DNA from: Anaerolineae bacterium
GTDB taxonomy: Bacteria > Chloroflexota > Anaerolineae > JACIWR01
Direction of reading: 5' to 3'
Length of the DNA stretch: 22,474 nt
Assembly: GCA_021162125.1 (NCBI GenBank)
Contig: JAGGZG010000283.1
Location: 1 to 22,474, forward strand
The notes below the pieces were generated by a model, which had not been told where the DNA came from, ran no database searches, and saw nothing but the letters and a program-made list of their open reading frames with translations. The position numbers and the translations under genes are program-made. Numbering within the stretch: the stretch's first letter is position 1; each line of letters starts with the position of its first letter. Below are positions 1 to 8,641 of this stretch, piece after piece.

Positions 1-264
1 AACCACGTTTCCGCCCAGCCCTCCCAACCCGATCACGGCCACGGTTGCGCGCAGCAACTTGATCTGCCCTGCCAGTCCCACGGTTCCGTAACTGCGCAGA
101 TAGCGGCGGGGCAGCACTCCTGCCTCCAACGCGACCAGCTCAACCATCCGCCGTGACAGGCCGAACTCCTGTTCCAATGCCCGTACAGCGGCCAGGGGTA
201 TCACCTGTACCCCGTCCGCCATCTCCGCCAGGGCCTTCACGCGCGTGCGCAGAGCTGCGTCCAT
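1..264 (-). CDS. ThiF/MoeB/HesA-family adenylyltransferase, N-terminal part (cut by window edge)
   Basis: This is the first 88 codons of a leftward gene that runs off the window at base 1. The product begins MDAALRTRVKALAEM, and near residues 55-85 has the pattern RYLRSYGTVGLAGQIKLL followed by VAVIGLGGLGGNVV. That is the start of the nucleotide-binding Rossmann fold of E1-like ThiF/MoeB/HesA enzymes, which adenylate the C-terminus of small ubiquitin-like sulfur carriers in thiamine, molybdopterin or related pathways. The ATG at 264-262 is preceded by AAGGAG at good spacing. It lies downstream of the two unknown genes at 358-2410 in the same direction, separated by a hairpin at 291-322. Which ThiF subfamily it belongs to cannot be told without the C-terminal part. 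Confidence 0.8.
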   Translation of the reverse strand, partial: MDAALRTRVKALAEMADGVQVIPLAAVRALEQEFGLSRRMVELVALEAGVLPRRYLRSYGTVGLAGQIKLLRATVAVIGLGGLGGNVV

Positions 265-280
265 GAACTTCTCCTTACCC

Positions 281-322
281 TTTTGATAAAACGGGGCCCG
301 TCCGCAGCGCGGTGAGCCCCGT
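281..322 (-). terminator. Candidate leftward terminator or attenuator hairpin
   Basis: Read leftward, ACGGGGC (322-316) pairs with GCCCCGT (297-291). An inner CCGC/GCGG helix (312-309 with 305-302) sits around a 3-nt loop, and the distal arm is followed by TTTT-A-T. It lies between the CxxC gene and the ThiF-type gene, so it would end or attenuate the upstream transcript before the ThiF start. The T-run is short, so strength is uncertain. Confidence 0.5.
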
Positions 323-357
323 CTTGTGTTCGCTTCGCACTCGTTTTACAACAGGTT

Positions 358-804
358 TTACTTTTTCCTATCCTCGTTCTTATTCGTCGCCACCGGCTTG
401 ATCCCCTTATACACTTGCTTCCCGGCAATCGTCCGTAAGATGATCTCAGGACTGCGTTTGCCGATGATCTCGTGCAGTTCGACCGGGCTGAGGGGGGTGT
501 TGTTGTTCGCCAGGAACACGCGAAAGATAGCACTCGTCAGCGGTGTTCGCTCGTCAATGTAGTCCGGCAACTGGCTGCAATGGGTGCGCAGGGCATGCCA
601 TAGACCATCTACCTGGTGGACCTCTGCCGTCTCTGGATCCACCCAGTCAATTAGCTCGGTGTCCCGATAGGTAGTGTACACCGTTCGGCACTGTGGGCAA
701 AGCTGGCTGTGCAAGAACACTCGCAGGCTACGCCCTTGCTTTTCCCACCAGTCGAAATCTATATGAAACTTGGTGTTGACATCTGGCTTAATCCATTTGC
801 CCAT
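358..804 (-). CDS. Unknown 148-residue CxxC protein, probably metal-binding
   Basis: I do not recognise a named family. The 148-residue product has no signal peptide or membrane helix. It carries C36-P-Q-C39 followed by H63, H70, H75 and C76, which could bind a metal. The region around residues 85-135 (LTSAIFRVFLANN, then LSPVELHEIIGKRSPEIILRTIAG) reads like a small winged-helix domain, suggesting DNA or RNA binding; this is inference. The tail is lysine- and arginine-rich. The ATG at 804-802 lies 4 nt after the stop of the upstream 533-residue gene, and its ribosome-binding GAGG overlaps the end of that gene, so the two are almost certainly translated together. A ThiF-type gene follows in the same direction. 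Confidence 0.75.
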   Translation of the reverse strand: MGKWIKPDVNTKFHIDFDWWEKQGRSLRVFLHSQLCPQCRTVYTTYRDTELIDWVDPETAEVHQVDGLWHALRTHCSQLPDYIDERTPLTSAIFRVFLANNNTPLSPVELHEIIGKRSPEIILRTIAGKQVYKGIKPVATNKNEDRKK

Positions 805-808
805 AGCC

Positions 809-2410
809 TCACCTCATCACGCTCAACCGACGTTCCTCGCCCCGCAGACTCTCGTCGTAGGTCCAGTACCCACCGCCCACCGACTGGAAGCAAGAGTGCC
901 GTGTCAATTCGGCAAAGATCGGGCCAGGTGGGCAGCGGCGAACGATGTTTATCGCCGAGTAGAGAGTCTTAGCGTGGACTGTACCCTGCGGGCTTAGTTT
1001 GGCAAGCTCCGGAAATACCTCGCACATCACATCAAAGATGGGCTTTCCCTCCTCCTCGGTCCGCACCCACAGTTCGTCCACGCTGTCCGCGTCAGCCTCG
1101 CCGACAATCATCAATTCGTCGTACTCACAGGAAATAGGCATCTTCTGCATTTTGAAGACCAGCCGGCCATCCTCCACGCTGGCTACCCGCACCCACTCAC
1201 GTCTCATCCGCCGGGGAAGAAAATCCACCCCTACGACCAGCGGGTCCCCGGTGCGTTCCAGCTTGACGTAACCTCCTACTGGAATCTCATGAGCCTTGTA
1301 CCATTCCTCCAGGCCGTACACATAGTTGTACTGGTGCACCACCCAACCGGGCATTTCTTTACCTGTACTGCGATCCACGAACGTGATACGCGTGTGTTGG
1401 GTGCTTCCCCGGGGGAAAAACGGGCGTGTGCGGACCATCAGGGGCAACGTGCCCACCCGCCGATGGGGATAGTTCAGGGTCACGATCACGCTGTCCCCAA
1501 TCAGCGCTGGTGGGGCGATGAGGGCCGTAGCCTCGTCGTCAATCTCTCGTTCCAGTTGCAAAAGATCCTCGATCAGGCCACTGCGGTCGTAAGGCTGTGG
1601 AGTATACAGCAGGCGTCGAGGTGGGTAGACCACTTCCGGCGGTTCCAGTCGCCGCAGATACCACAGTATTTGGCCCTCGTACCCCACGTCGTCAAACCGG
1701 TCATCGCAGGAGAGGGCGTAATTCAACGAGAAGAGCTGTGTGCTGGGGCTGGCGTCGGTGGATAAGTCCAGCTCCTGCAACAGGGCCTCGGGGGACATTG
1801 GATGGCCGTTCACGTCCAGCACGGCCTCGGCGATGTTGCGATGGCCGATGTGCACTTCGACCAGAGCGATTTGCGGCAGCCACAAGTCCCCGAAATTCAC
1901 GAATTCCTCTCTGGCGGACAGGTAGGCCAGAAGTCGCTGTTGCACCGTTGAGCCGTAACGTTGATACAACTCCTCGGTGGACAGCAGATGATTTTCGGCC
2001 TCCGGAGTCAGGTTCAAGCGATGGGGCTGTTGCAATTGGGCGGCAAACTCTCGTTCAGAATCTTGTCCTTCCAGGCGCACACGGATTACTTTGAATTCGC
2101 CATATTCAGGATTGTGCCCTTCCCGCTCGCCAACGACGGTGCCCAGTGCAAAATCGAGCGCGGGGAAAACAATCTGCTCGCCCAGGGAATAACTGTCTCG
2201 TGGCTGATATACTGTGCCCCGTGCCAATTCCCGTTGGATGGTGGCCTCTTCGCGCGCGCAGCGTCCCTGGATCAGGGCCAACGTCAGCTCTTGGATCGTC
2301 CGTGGCGTCTCATCTTCCAAAAACAGATTGTAGAGATGGTTGAGATCGTCGTCATCAACCGCGAAGTCCTCCTGCCAGAAGGCTTCCGACTGAGTCTTTC
2401 TCTGAAACAC
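809..2410 (-). CDS. Unknown 533-residue protein with a C-terminal winged-helix-like segment
   Basis: A large soluble protein without a family I can name. I place the start at the GTG at 2410-2408, because two AGGAGG motifs lie just upstream, the farther one 9 nt from the GTG. A longer in-frame form starting at TTG 2449 would put this Shine-Dalgarno inside the gene. Numbered from the GTG, residues about 71-114 hold a conserved-looking block (SLGEQIVFPALDF, then HNPEYGEFKVIRV). Residues about 458-519 (LYSAINIVRRCPPGPIF, ending GGGYWTYD) resemble a HARE-type or similar winged helix. The middle is rich in acidic residues and aromatic beta-strand-like sequence. It is first in a leftward operon with the CxxC protein (4-nt gap) and a ThiF-type gene, behind the strong promoter at 2487-2515. 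Function unknown. Confidence 0.8.
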   Translation of the reverse strand: MFQRKTQSEAFWQEDFAVDDDDLNHLYNLFLEDETPRTIQELTLALIQGRCAREEATIQRELARGTVYQPRDSYSLGEQIVFPALDFALGTVVGEREGHNPEYGEFKVIRVRLEGQDSEREFAAQLQQPHRLNLTPEAENHLLSTEELYQRYGSTVQQRLLAYLSAREEFVNFGDLWLPQIALVEVHIGHRNIAEAVLDVNGHPMSPEALLQELDLSTDASPSTQLFSLNYALSCDDRFDDVGYEGQILWYLRRLEPPEVVYPPRRLLYTPQPYDRSGLIEDLLQLEREIDDEATALIAPPALIGDSVIVTLNYPHRRVGTLPLMVRTRPFFPRGSTQHTRITFVDRSTGKEMPGWVVHQYNYVYGLEEWYKAHEIPVGGYVKLERTGDPLVVGVDFLPRRMRREWVRVASVEDGRLVFKMQKMPISCEYDELMIVGEADADSVDELWVRTEEEGKPIFDVMCEVFPELAKLSPQGTVHAKTLYSAINIVRRCPPGPIFAELTRHSCFQSVGGGYWTYDESLRGEERRLSVMR

Positions 2411-2486
2411 CCTCCTAATCCTCCTACTACTAGCAAATAGCCATCCCAAACCGACGCATCACATGTTTGGACTAGCAAGTGTACCC

Positions 2487-2515
2487 ATTATACCAGCATT
2501 CCAATCCCTTGACAA
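2487..2515 (-). promoter_or_regulatory. Sigma-70-type promoter for the leftward 533-residue gene operon
   Basis: Read leftward: TTGTCA (2515-2510), exactly 17 nt, then TATAAT (2492-2487). This is a perfect -10 and five of six -35 bases. It lies about 80 nt upstream of the GTG start and is back to back with the phosphofructokinase promoter at 2549-2577. Confidence 0.8.
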
Positions 2516-2548
2516 GTACAAGTGAAAGGGGGGGTGCCCGCCGGCCGG

Positions 2549-2577
2549 TTGAAGTCAAAGGCGAGTAGTGGTATAAT
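2549..2577 (+). promoter_or_regulatory. Sigma-70-type promoter for the phosphofructokinase gene
   Basis: TTGAAG (2549-2554), a 17-nt spacer and TATAAT (2572-2577). Transcription would begin near 2584 and leave a leader of about 150 nt before the start codon. The leader holds a GTGAGCTCAC palindrome at 2668-2677 and no open frame I can support. The two divergent -35 boxes are only 33 nt apart, so a regulator binding between them could affect both genes. Confidence 0.75.
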
Positions 2578-2731
2578 ATGCGATGAATCTGAAACCTTGA
2601 ACCTGCCTCCCCCGCACAGTGTGGCTGGCGAGTAGCGAGTGGCGTTGGGGTACAAAATGGCTTTTGGGTGAGCTCACACCGCGGGGTGGGGCTTCGCCGG
2701 GCAGATATAGACGGAAAAGGGGTGGCCTGCA

Positions 2732-3703
2732 ATGAAACGGATCGGTGTGCTAACCAGCGGTGGCGATGGACCGGGACTGAATCCCTGTATCCGCGCGGTG
2801 ACGCGCACGGCCATCAGCTACGGCATGGAGGTTCTGGGCATCGAGCGCGGGTATGCTGGACTGATTGGCAACGATGTCATACCCCTCAATGCGCGGGCCG
2901 TGGGCGGGATCATCGGCAGAGGCGGGACGTTTCTGGGTACGAGTCGCTCGCCGGAATTCAAAACGCTCCACGGGCAGCGCGAGGCCCTGCGCAACTTGAA
3001 TCGTAACAACCTCGATGGCCTGGTGGTTATTGGCGGGAATGGTTCGCTGACCGGCGCGGCAGCCCTTTACGAACAGGGCTTTCCGGTGGTTGGTGTGCCG
3101 GCCACTATTGACAACGACGTGGGGGGGACAGACATCGCCATCGGTGTGGACACCGCGTTAAACACCATCCTAGACGCCATTGACAAGATCAAAGACACTG
3201 CCTCCTCACACCAGCGGGCTTTCCTCATCGAGGTGATGGGCCGTGATTCCGGCTACCTGGCGCTGATGGGGGGCGTGGCCGGTGGCGCAGAACTTATTCT
3301 GGTGCCGGAGGTGGAGACTCCTTTGGAGGCGGTTGCTCAGGGCCTGGTCAATGCCTACATTCGGGGGAAGGCACATTGCATCGTCGTCGTCGCTGAGGGC
3401 TATAAGCCGGGGACCCAGGCTATAGCTGCCTATCTGAAGGAGCGCAAAGAGGAGCTGGGCTTTGGTGTGCGCGTCACCGTGCTGGGGCACGTTCAGCGCG
3501 GTGGTGCACCTTCGGCTTTCGACCGGCTGCTGGCCACCCGCCTGGGCGCGGCGGCGGTGATCGAGTTAAAAGAGGGTCGCGCCGGAAACGTGGTGGGCCT
3601 GGTTGGCAGCGAGATCAAGCTCACCCCGCTGGCGGAGGCCCCGTCCAAGCCCAAGCGCTTCGACATGAACCTCTACAAACTGGCCAAGATCATGGAAAAG
3701 TAG
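2732..3703 (+). CDS. pfkA: 6-phosphofructokinase (PfkA family)
   Basis: Phosphorylates fructose 6-phosphate to fructose 1,6-bisphosphate in glycolysis. The 323-residue length matches bacterial PfkA. Visible motifs are the nucleotide-binding LTSGGDGPGLN at residues 7-17, RGGTFLG at 63-69, the catalytic TIDND with D127, SSHQRA and MGRDSGY for sugar phosphate, and GHVQRGG near the C-terminus. Residue 104 is Gly in GGNGS (101-105). In this family Gly there usually marks ATP use, and Asp marks pyrophosphate use, so ATP is the more likely donor. Residue 103 is Asn, where E. coli PfkA has the Mg-associated Asp. The start has a purine-rich AAAAGGGG upstream. The gene stands alone, with its own promoter and a repeat region behind it. 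Confidence 0.93.
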   Translation: MKRIGVLTSGGDGPGLNPCIRAVTRTAISYGMEVLGIERGYAGLIGNDVIPLNARAVGGIIGRGGTFLGTSRSPEFKTLHGQREALRNLNRNNLDGLVVIGGNGSLTGAAALYEQGFPVVGVPATIDNDVGGTDIAIGVDTALNTILDAIDKIKDTASSHQRAFLIEVMGRDSGYLALMGGVAGGAELILVPEVETPLEAVAQGLVNAYIRGKAHCIVVVAEGYKPGTQAIAAYLKERKEELGFGVRVTVLGHVQRGGAPSAFDRLLATRLGAAAVIELKEGRAGNVVGLVGSEIKLTPLAEAPSKPKRFDMNLYKLAKIMEK

Positions 3704-3715
3704 TCTCCCTGTAAC

Positions 3716-3861
3716 GTGTTGGTCGCTCAGACCCGCCCGGACGTGGAACGTCCGGGCTACGAGATGTAAGGCCCTCCGGGCCCCTGGAGCCCCCGAAGGG
3801 GGCTTCCCACCTCGTAGCCGGGCGGTTTAGCGCCCGGCGGGGCGGACGAGGAGACCAACAC
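3716..3861. repeat. 146-bp cruciform intergenic repeat (element A)
   Basis: The outer arms GTGTTGGTC (3716-3724) and GACCAACAC (3853-3861) are exact inverted copies. An inner pair, GGCTACGAG and CTCGTAGCC, is also inverted. Each side carries its own hairpin: CCCGGACGT/ACGTCCGGG around a 3-nt loop at 3736-3756, and a GGGCG/CGCCC hairpin around GTTTAG on the right. GCCCCC/GGGGGC lies in the middle. No coding frame is convincing. It shares its left module with the element at 10566-10614. Confidence 0.8.
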
Positions 3862-3881
3862 ACGAGGGGAAGACTACCCAG

Positions 3882-3910
3882 CCTTGCGAAGGTTCTGAAG
3901 CTTCGCAAGG
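3882..3910. repeat. Perfect 10-bp hairpin upstream of the sensor kinase gene
   Basis: CCTTGCGAAG (3882-3891) and CTTCGCAAGG (3901-3910) pair perfectly around a 9-nt loop, 30 nt before the kinase start. There is no T-run after it, so an intrinsic terminator is unlikely. It may be a dispersed repeat or a leader structure. Confidence 0.6.
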
Positions 3911-3940
3911 GCTAGCCAGAGTTACAACGGTGGATTAGCT

Positions 3941-6900
3941 ATGACGGACAGCACAGTTTCTCTCGCGGAACGCCCCCCGACCTTTCGACACGTCGTGACT
4001 TCCCTGGCCTTCGGCGCGCTCTTCCTCATCACGATTGGGGTCAACCTGCTAACCCCCGTCCTGGCCTGGCAGTGGATTCGCCAGCCTTTCGTCGGTGTGT
4101 TGCTGGAACACACTCTGGTGGTCAGCAGCGACGAACCCACCTGGCCGGGTCATCAGGCGGGCCTGCGTTACCCGGATCGCATCCTGGCCGCCGATGGTCA
4201 GCCCGTGCGCAATTCGGCGGAACTGCGCGCCTTGTTGCGCGACCGCCAGCCGGGTGAGACGGTGGTCTACACAGTCGAGTCGGAGGACGGGCATGGGGGA
4301 TGGTTCACCCGCCCGGTCGCCGTGCCTCTCAGCACTTTTCCATCGTTGCAATTCGTCATCAACTTCGTCATCCCCTATTTGATCGCCGTGACCTACCTGA
4401 TCGCCGGATTGTGGGTGTACTGGCAACGACCCCACACCCAGGTCGGGCAGGCGTTTGCTATTTTCTGCTGCGCCATGGCCATCGTCACCGGCACCGTGTT
4501 TGATCTGAATACCACCCATAGGTTGGTGCGGCTATGGTGCGCGGCACTCCCCCTGGTCGCAGCGGCGGTCATCCACCTGGCACTGGTCTGTCCCCAGGAA
4601 CGCAAGTTAGTGCGACGTTGGCCAGCACTCTGCTTTGTCCCCTACCTGCCTGCCCTGGCGCTGGTGGCCGTCAATGAATTCTACCTTTACACCCCCGCTA
4701 ACCCTCGATCGTATTTCTTGCCGTGGCTGGCAAGCTACGTTTTCATGGGATTGGGGATGATGATCTTCGTCGGCCTGCTGATCTACACCCGCCAGCATCC
4801 GGTGTCCAGCGTGGTGCGCCAGCAGGCGCGCATCATCCTGCTGGGCACAGTCCTGGCCTTTGGCCCTGCCGCTGCGTGGATCGTGGCCTCACTCCTGGTC
4901 CGCCTTTTCCCCGCCCTGGGTTTGGATGTCACCTTTCAGCCGGCGCTCAACTTGCCGCCGCTCGTGTTTTTCCCCGTTGCCATCGCCTATTCCATCCTTC
5001 ACTACCGCCTGCTGAACGTGGACTTGGTGCTCAGCAGGGGGTTGGTTTACATCTCGCTCACCATTCTAATCCTGGTGGCGTACTTTTTCATGATAGCCGT
5101 CGCCCGCCAGGTTTTCCACGTCGCGGCCCCCGCCAGCAACCCGGCTGTGCTGGCCCTATTTATCATTGCCCTGACCATGGTCCTCAATCCGGTCCGGGAT
5201 CGTCTGCAAAGGTTGATTGATCGTTTCTTCTTCAAGGAGCGGCCCGGCTTTCAGGCGATCATGCGCGACTTTAGCCGCGCTCTCACCGCCACGTTAGAGT
5301 TGCCCGTGCTCCTGGAAGTACTCCTGGCCCGCGTGCGCAGCACCCTGCAGGTCGGTCGGGCAATGGTGTTCCTGGCCGACGAGCGCGCCGCTGAGTATGA
5401 AGTGAGCCAGAGTTCCGGCGATATCAGCTTGCAGGTCGCGCAGATGGTACGTTTCCGCGAGCGCGACTGGTTGGTGCGTCGCCTGCAGGCGGGTGAAATC
5501 GTCTACCTGCAAGGGGAGGAGGCGAAGGAATGCCCGGCCGAAGAGCAGGCTCGCCTGCGGGCGCTGGGGGTAGTGTTGAACGTGCCATTGCGTACCAAAG
5601 CACGGCTGGTGGGCTGGCTGGCCCTGGGCCCCAAAGAATCGGACGATCTCTACAGCCGCGATGATCTGCTCTTGCTCTCCGCCATGGCCGATCAGACGGT
5701 GATTGCCGTGGAGAACGCCCAACTTTATGAGAAACAGGTTGTCCAGAGCCGCAACCTGGCCCGTCAGGCCCAGCAACTGGCGGACATCCTGCATCTGGGC
5801 AACACCCTCAAGAGTCTGGACATGGACGTGGTGCTCCAGCAGACGGTGGACGCCGTGCACAAGAGTATGGGCTTTGGGCTGGTGACTCTCAGCCTGGTTG
5901 ACGACGAGGACCCCTCTTTCGTCAAGGTGGTGGCCTGGGCCGGCACCGGTGAGGCCACGTGGCAAGAGTTGACCAGCATTCGCTTCCCCCTGGCTCGTTT
6001 CCAGGCCGCTATCCGCGACGAGTATCGCATTAGTCATTCCTACTTTTTCTCCAGGCAGAGGCAACTTACCGCCGACGGTTTTCCCCAGCGCATCGGCGAG
6101 GTTCGCGAGGGTCAGGAATGGCGTGATGGCGACCAACTCTTCGTGCCCCTCACCGGCAGCTCTGACGAGTTCCTGGGTTTCCTGTCGGTGGACGAACCCG
6201 CCGATGGGCGGCGTCCCAGCCAGGAGGAGATCGAGGTGCTGGAGATTTTCGCCAATCAAGCGGCCATTGCTATCGAGAATGCCCGTTTGTTTGAGCATAC
6301 CAAAGCCCGTGCCCGCCAACTGGCCACCCTGAACGAGGTGAGCCGTTCCATCACCTCCACGCTGGACCTGCCCGCCGTGTTGCGTCTGATCATGGCCAAA
6401 GTGGTGGAGATTCTGGAGGTCGAGGCGGGATCACTCCTGCTGATGGACGAGGAGACCGACGAGTTGGTCTTCCAGATTGCGCTGGGCCCGGTGGAGTCCA
6501 AGCTGGAGTCTGCTCGCCTGCCGGTGGGCACCGGCATCGCCGGCACGGTGGCCCAGACGGGCGAATCGCTCATCGTGAACGACGTGAGCCACGACCCGCG
6601 GTGGTACACAGACCTGGATCTAAGCACCGACTTCGCCACGCGAAGCATTCTCTGCACGCCGCTGATCAGCCACGACAAGGTGATCGGCGTGGTCGAGGCC
6701 ATCAACAAGCGGGATGGTTCTCCCTTCGACGAGGAGGACCTGAACCTGCTGACCTCTTTCGCAGCCCAGGCGGCTATCGCCATTGAAAACGCTCGCCTGT
6801 ACACCATGACCGACGAGAAACTCGCCAGGCGGCTGGACGAGCTCTCCACCATGCAGGAAATTGACCGCCAGCTCAACGCCACTCTGGACTTCCAGCGGGT

Positions 6901-8602
6901 GATGGGTCTGACTTTGCAGTGGGCGATGCGCACCACCCACGCGGCAGCGGGCACCCTGTACCTGGTGGATTACGAGTATGGTGGGCTGCGCCTGCTCGCC
7001 AGTCAAGGGTTCCCGGATTCCTTTGACCGCTATCGGGAGGAACCGTGGCCGATGAATTCGGGCATCGTTGGCCGGGTGGCCCGCACAGGAGACGTCGCCC
7101 TGGTGTCCGACGTCTCCCGTGACCCGGATTACGTGGCCGTCATCGCTGAGACCCGCTCCCAGCTCAGCGTGCCCATCTCGCGGGAGGATCGGGTCATCGG
7201 GGTGCTCACCCTGCAGAGCCCGCAGTTGAACGGCTTCGACGAGGAGGACCTGGCCTTCGTGATTCGCCTGGCCGACCACGCAGCGATAGCCATCGAAAAT
7301 GCACGGCTGTACGCCACCACCCAGCAGGGGCTGTTGGAGATCGAGGAGCGGGCCCGCCGCCTGGCGGTGATCAACCGTATCTCGGCCATGCTCGGCGCTT
7401 CCCTGGATCTGCCTGCCCTCACGCGGACCATCGTTACCGAGATGGCGCGCGTCACCGGCGTGGATCAATGCCGCCTGGTACTCTTTGATGAGGAACAGGG
7501 CTATGGAACTATCCAGGCGGAGTACGTGCCCACGCCGGGCGTCGCCGACGTGCACATCCCGATGGCCGGCAATCCGGCGTACGAGGCCCTGCGAGATGCC
7601 AGGCGGCCACTGGTCATCGCCGACGTGCGCAGCAACCCCTCGCTGGTGATTATGGACTCCCTGGTCAAACACCTGGAGGTGAAGTCCATGCTCCTGCTAC
7701 CTTTGGTGGTGCAGGGCCAATTGGTGGGCCTCATCAGCCTGGAGACGATGCGCGAGCGCCGCACTTTCTCCCCCGCCGAGGTCGAGCTCTGCCAGACCCT
7801 GGCCAACCAGGCGGCCATCGCCGTGACCAACGCCCGGCTGTACGCCGACGTCAAGCGGGCTAACGAGGCCAAGAGCGAGTTCGTCTCCCTGGTTTCCCAC
7901 GAACTCAAGGTGCCCATGACCGCTATCAAAGGCTTTGCCAAGCTGTTGGCGGCGGGCCGTGCGGGAGAGATCAACGAGCGCCAGCGGGAATTCCTGTCCG
8001 TGATTGAGGACAACGTGGAGCGGATGCAGACGCTGGTCAACGACCTGTTGGACCATTCGCAGTTGGAAGCGGGGCGGATGAAGCTCGAATTGAGGGCCGT
8101 ATCTCTGGCCGAGGTGGTGAACGACGTGGTGCGAGTCGTGCAGCGCGAGATGGAATCCCGTGGCCAGCAGCTCACCGTGGACATCTCCGCCGACCTGCCG
8201 CCCGTATGGGCCGACAGGTCGCGGCTCACCCAGGTGCTCACCAACCTGATGAGCAACGCCTATAAGTACACCCCGTACGATGGCGCAATTCAGGTCCGCG
8301 CTGAACTGTGGCGGGAGGAGGGGGAGATGGGGGAGGAACGGCCCATGGTCCTGTGTGCGGTGAGCGACACCGGCATCGGTATTGCGCCGGAGGATCAGAG
8401 CCGGGTGTTCACCTCGTTCTTCCGCTCCCAGCACCGTCTGTCGAAGGATGTAGAGGGCACCGGCCTGGGACTATCCATTGCCAGGCGCATTGTTGAATTG
8501 CAGGGTGGGCGTATCTGGGTGGAAAGCGCCGTGGGTGAGGGCAGTACTTTCTATTTCACCGTGCCGGTGGCGCAGACCGGTGGACAGCCCTCGAATTCGT
8601 GA
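3941..8602 (+). CDS. Membrane sensor histidine kinase with PDZ-like domain and five GAF domains
   Basis: A 1553-residue sensor kinase. After one N-terminal membrane helix (about 18-42), residues about 57-120 look like a PDZ domain (AGLRYPDRILAADGQPV). About nine more hydrophobic helices follow (about 130-425), ending in the RDRLQRLIDRFFF linker seen in kinases of this type. Five GAF domains follow at about 442-599, 613-787, 794-958, 965-1127 and 1139-1307, most ending in a version of AAIAIENARLY. HisKA has the phospho-acceptor H1320 in SHELKVP. The HATPase domain has the N box (NLMSNAYKY), D1476 in DTGIG, and GTGLGLS from about 1506. There is no receiver domain and no response regulator gene in the window. 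The start has GGTGG 7 nt upstream. The ligand is unknown. Confidence 0.93.
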   Translation: MTDSTVSLAERPPTFRHVVTSLAFGALFLITIGVNLLTPVLAWQWIRQPFVGVLLEHTLVVSSDEPTWPGHQAGLRYPDRILAADGQPVRNSAELRALLRDRQPGETVVYTVESEDGHGGWFTRPVAVPLSTFPSLQFVINFVIPYLIAVTYLIAGLWVYWQRPHTQVGQAFAIFCCAMAIVTGTVFDLNTTHRLVRLWCAALPLVAAAVIHLALVCPQERKLVRRWPALCFVPYLPALALVAVNEFYLYTPANPRSYFLPWLASYVFMGLGMMIFVGLLIYTRQHPVSSVVRQQARIILLGTVLAFGPAAAWIVASLLVRLFPALGLDVTFQPALNLPPLVFFPVAIAYSILHYRLLNVDLVLSRGLVYISLTILILVAYFFMIAVARQVFHVAAPASNPAVLALFIIALTMVLNPVRDRLQRLIDRFFFKERPGFQAIMRDFSRALTATLELPVLLEVLLARVRSTLQVGRAMVFLADERAAEYEVSQSSGDISLQVAQMVRFRERDWLVRRLQAGEIVYLQGEEAKECPAEEQARLRALGVVLNVPLRTKARLVGWLALGPKESDDLYSRDDLLLLSAMADQTVIAVENAQLYEKQVVQSRNLARQAQQLADILHLGNTLKSLDMDVVLQQTVDAVHKSMGFGLVTLSLVDDEDPSFVKVVAWAGTGEATWQELTSIRFPLARFQAAIRDEYRISHSYFFSRQRQLTADGFPQRIGEVREGQEWRDGDQLFVPLTGSSDEFLGFLSVDEPADGRRPSQEEIEVLEIFANQAAIAIENARLFEHTKARARQLATLNEVSRSITSTLDLPAVLRLIMAKVVEILEVEAGSLLLMDEETDELVFQIALGPVESKLESARLPVGTGIAGTVAQTGESLIVNDVSHDPRWYTDLDLSTDFATRSILCTPLISHDKVIGVVEAINKRDGSPFDEEDLNLLTSFAAQAAIAIENARLYTMTDEKLARRLDELSTMQEIDRQLNATLDFQRVMGLTLQWAMRTTHAAAGTLYLVDYEYGGLRLLASQGFPDSFDRYREEPWPMNSGIVGRVARTGDVALVSDVSRDPDYVAVIAETRSQLSVPISREDRVIGVLTLQSPQLNGFDEEDLAFVIRLADHAAIAIENARLYATTQQGLLEIEERARRLAVINRISAMLGASLDLPALTRTIVTEMARVTGVDQCRLVLFDEEQGYGTIQAEYVPTPGVADVHIPMAGNPAYEALRDARRPLVIADVRSNPSLVIMDSLVKHLEVKSMLLLPLVVQGQLVGLISLETMRERRTFSPAEVELCQTLANQAAIAVTNARLYADVKRANEAKSEFVSLVSHELKVPMTAIKGFAKLLAAGRAGEINERQREFLSVIEDNVERMQTLVNDLLDHSQLEAGRMKLELRAVSLAEVVNDVVRVVQREMESRGQQLTVDISADLPPVWADRSRLTQVLTNLMSNAYKYTPYDGAIQVRAELWREEGEMGEERPMVLCAVSDTGIGIAPEDQSRVFTSFFRSQHRLSKDVEGTGLGLSIARRIVELQGGRIWVESAVGEGSTFYFTVPVAQTGGQPSNS

Positions 8603-8641
8603 CGCACTGCTCACCAGCCCAGAGTTGGCGTGTGCAACGTG

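Noticed and set aside
2411..2449. N-terminal 13-codon extension of the 533-residue protein from TTG
   Set aside because: It encodes the two AGGAGG motifs that serve the GTG at 2410; the TTG has no ribosome site.
3716..3910. CRISPR array or tandem repeat
   Set aside because: The repeats are inverted and nested, not regularly spaced direct copies, and no spacers or cas genes are present.
5294..6319. Long leftward frame of 341 codons inside the kinase gene
   Set aside because: It is a shadow of the GAF-coding frame in GC-rich DNA, with no promoter, ribosome site or recognisable domain. The same holds for the frames at 6620-7672 and 15996-17387.
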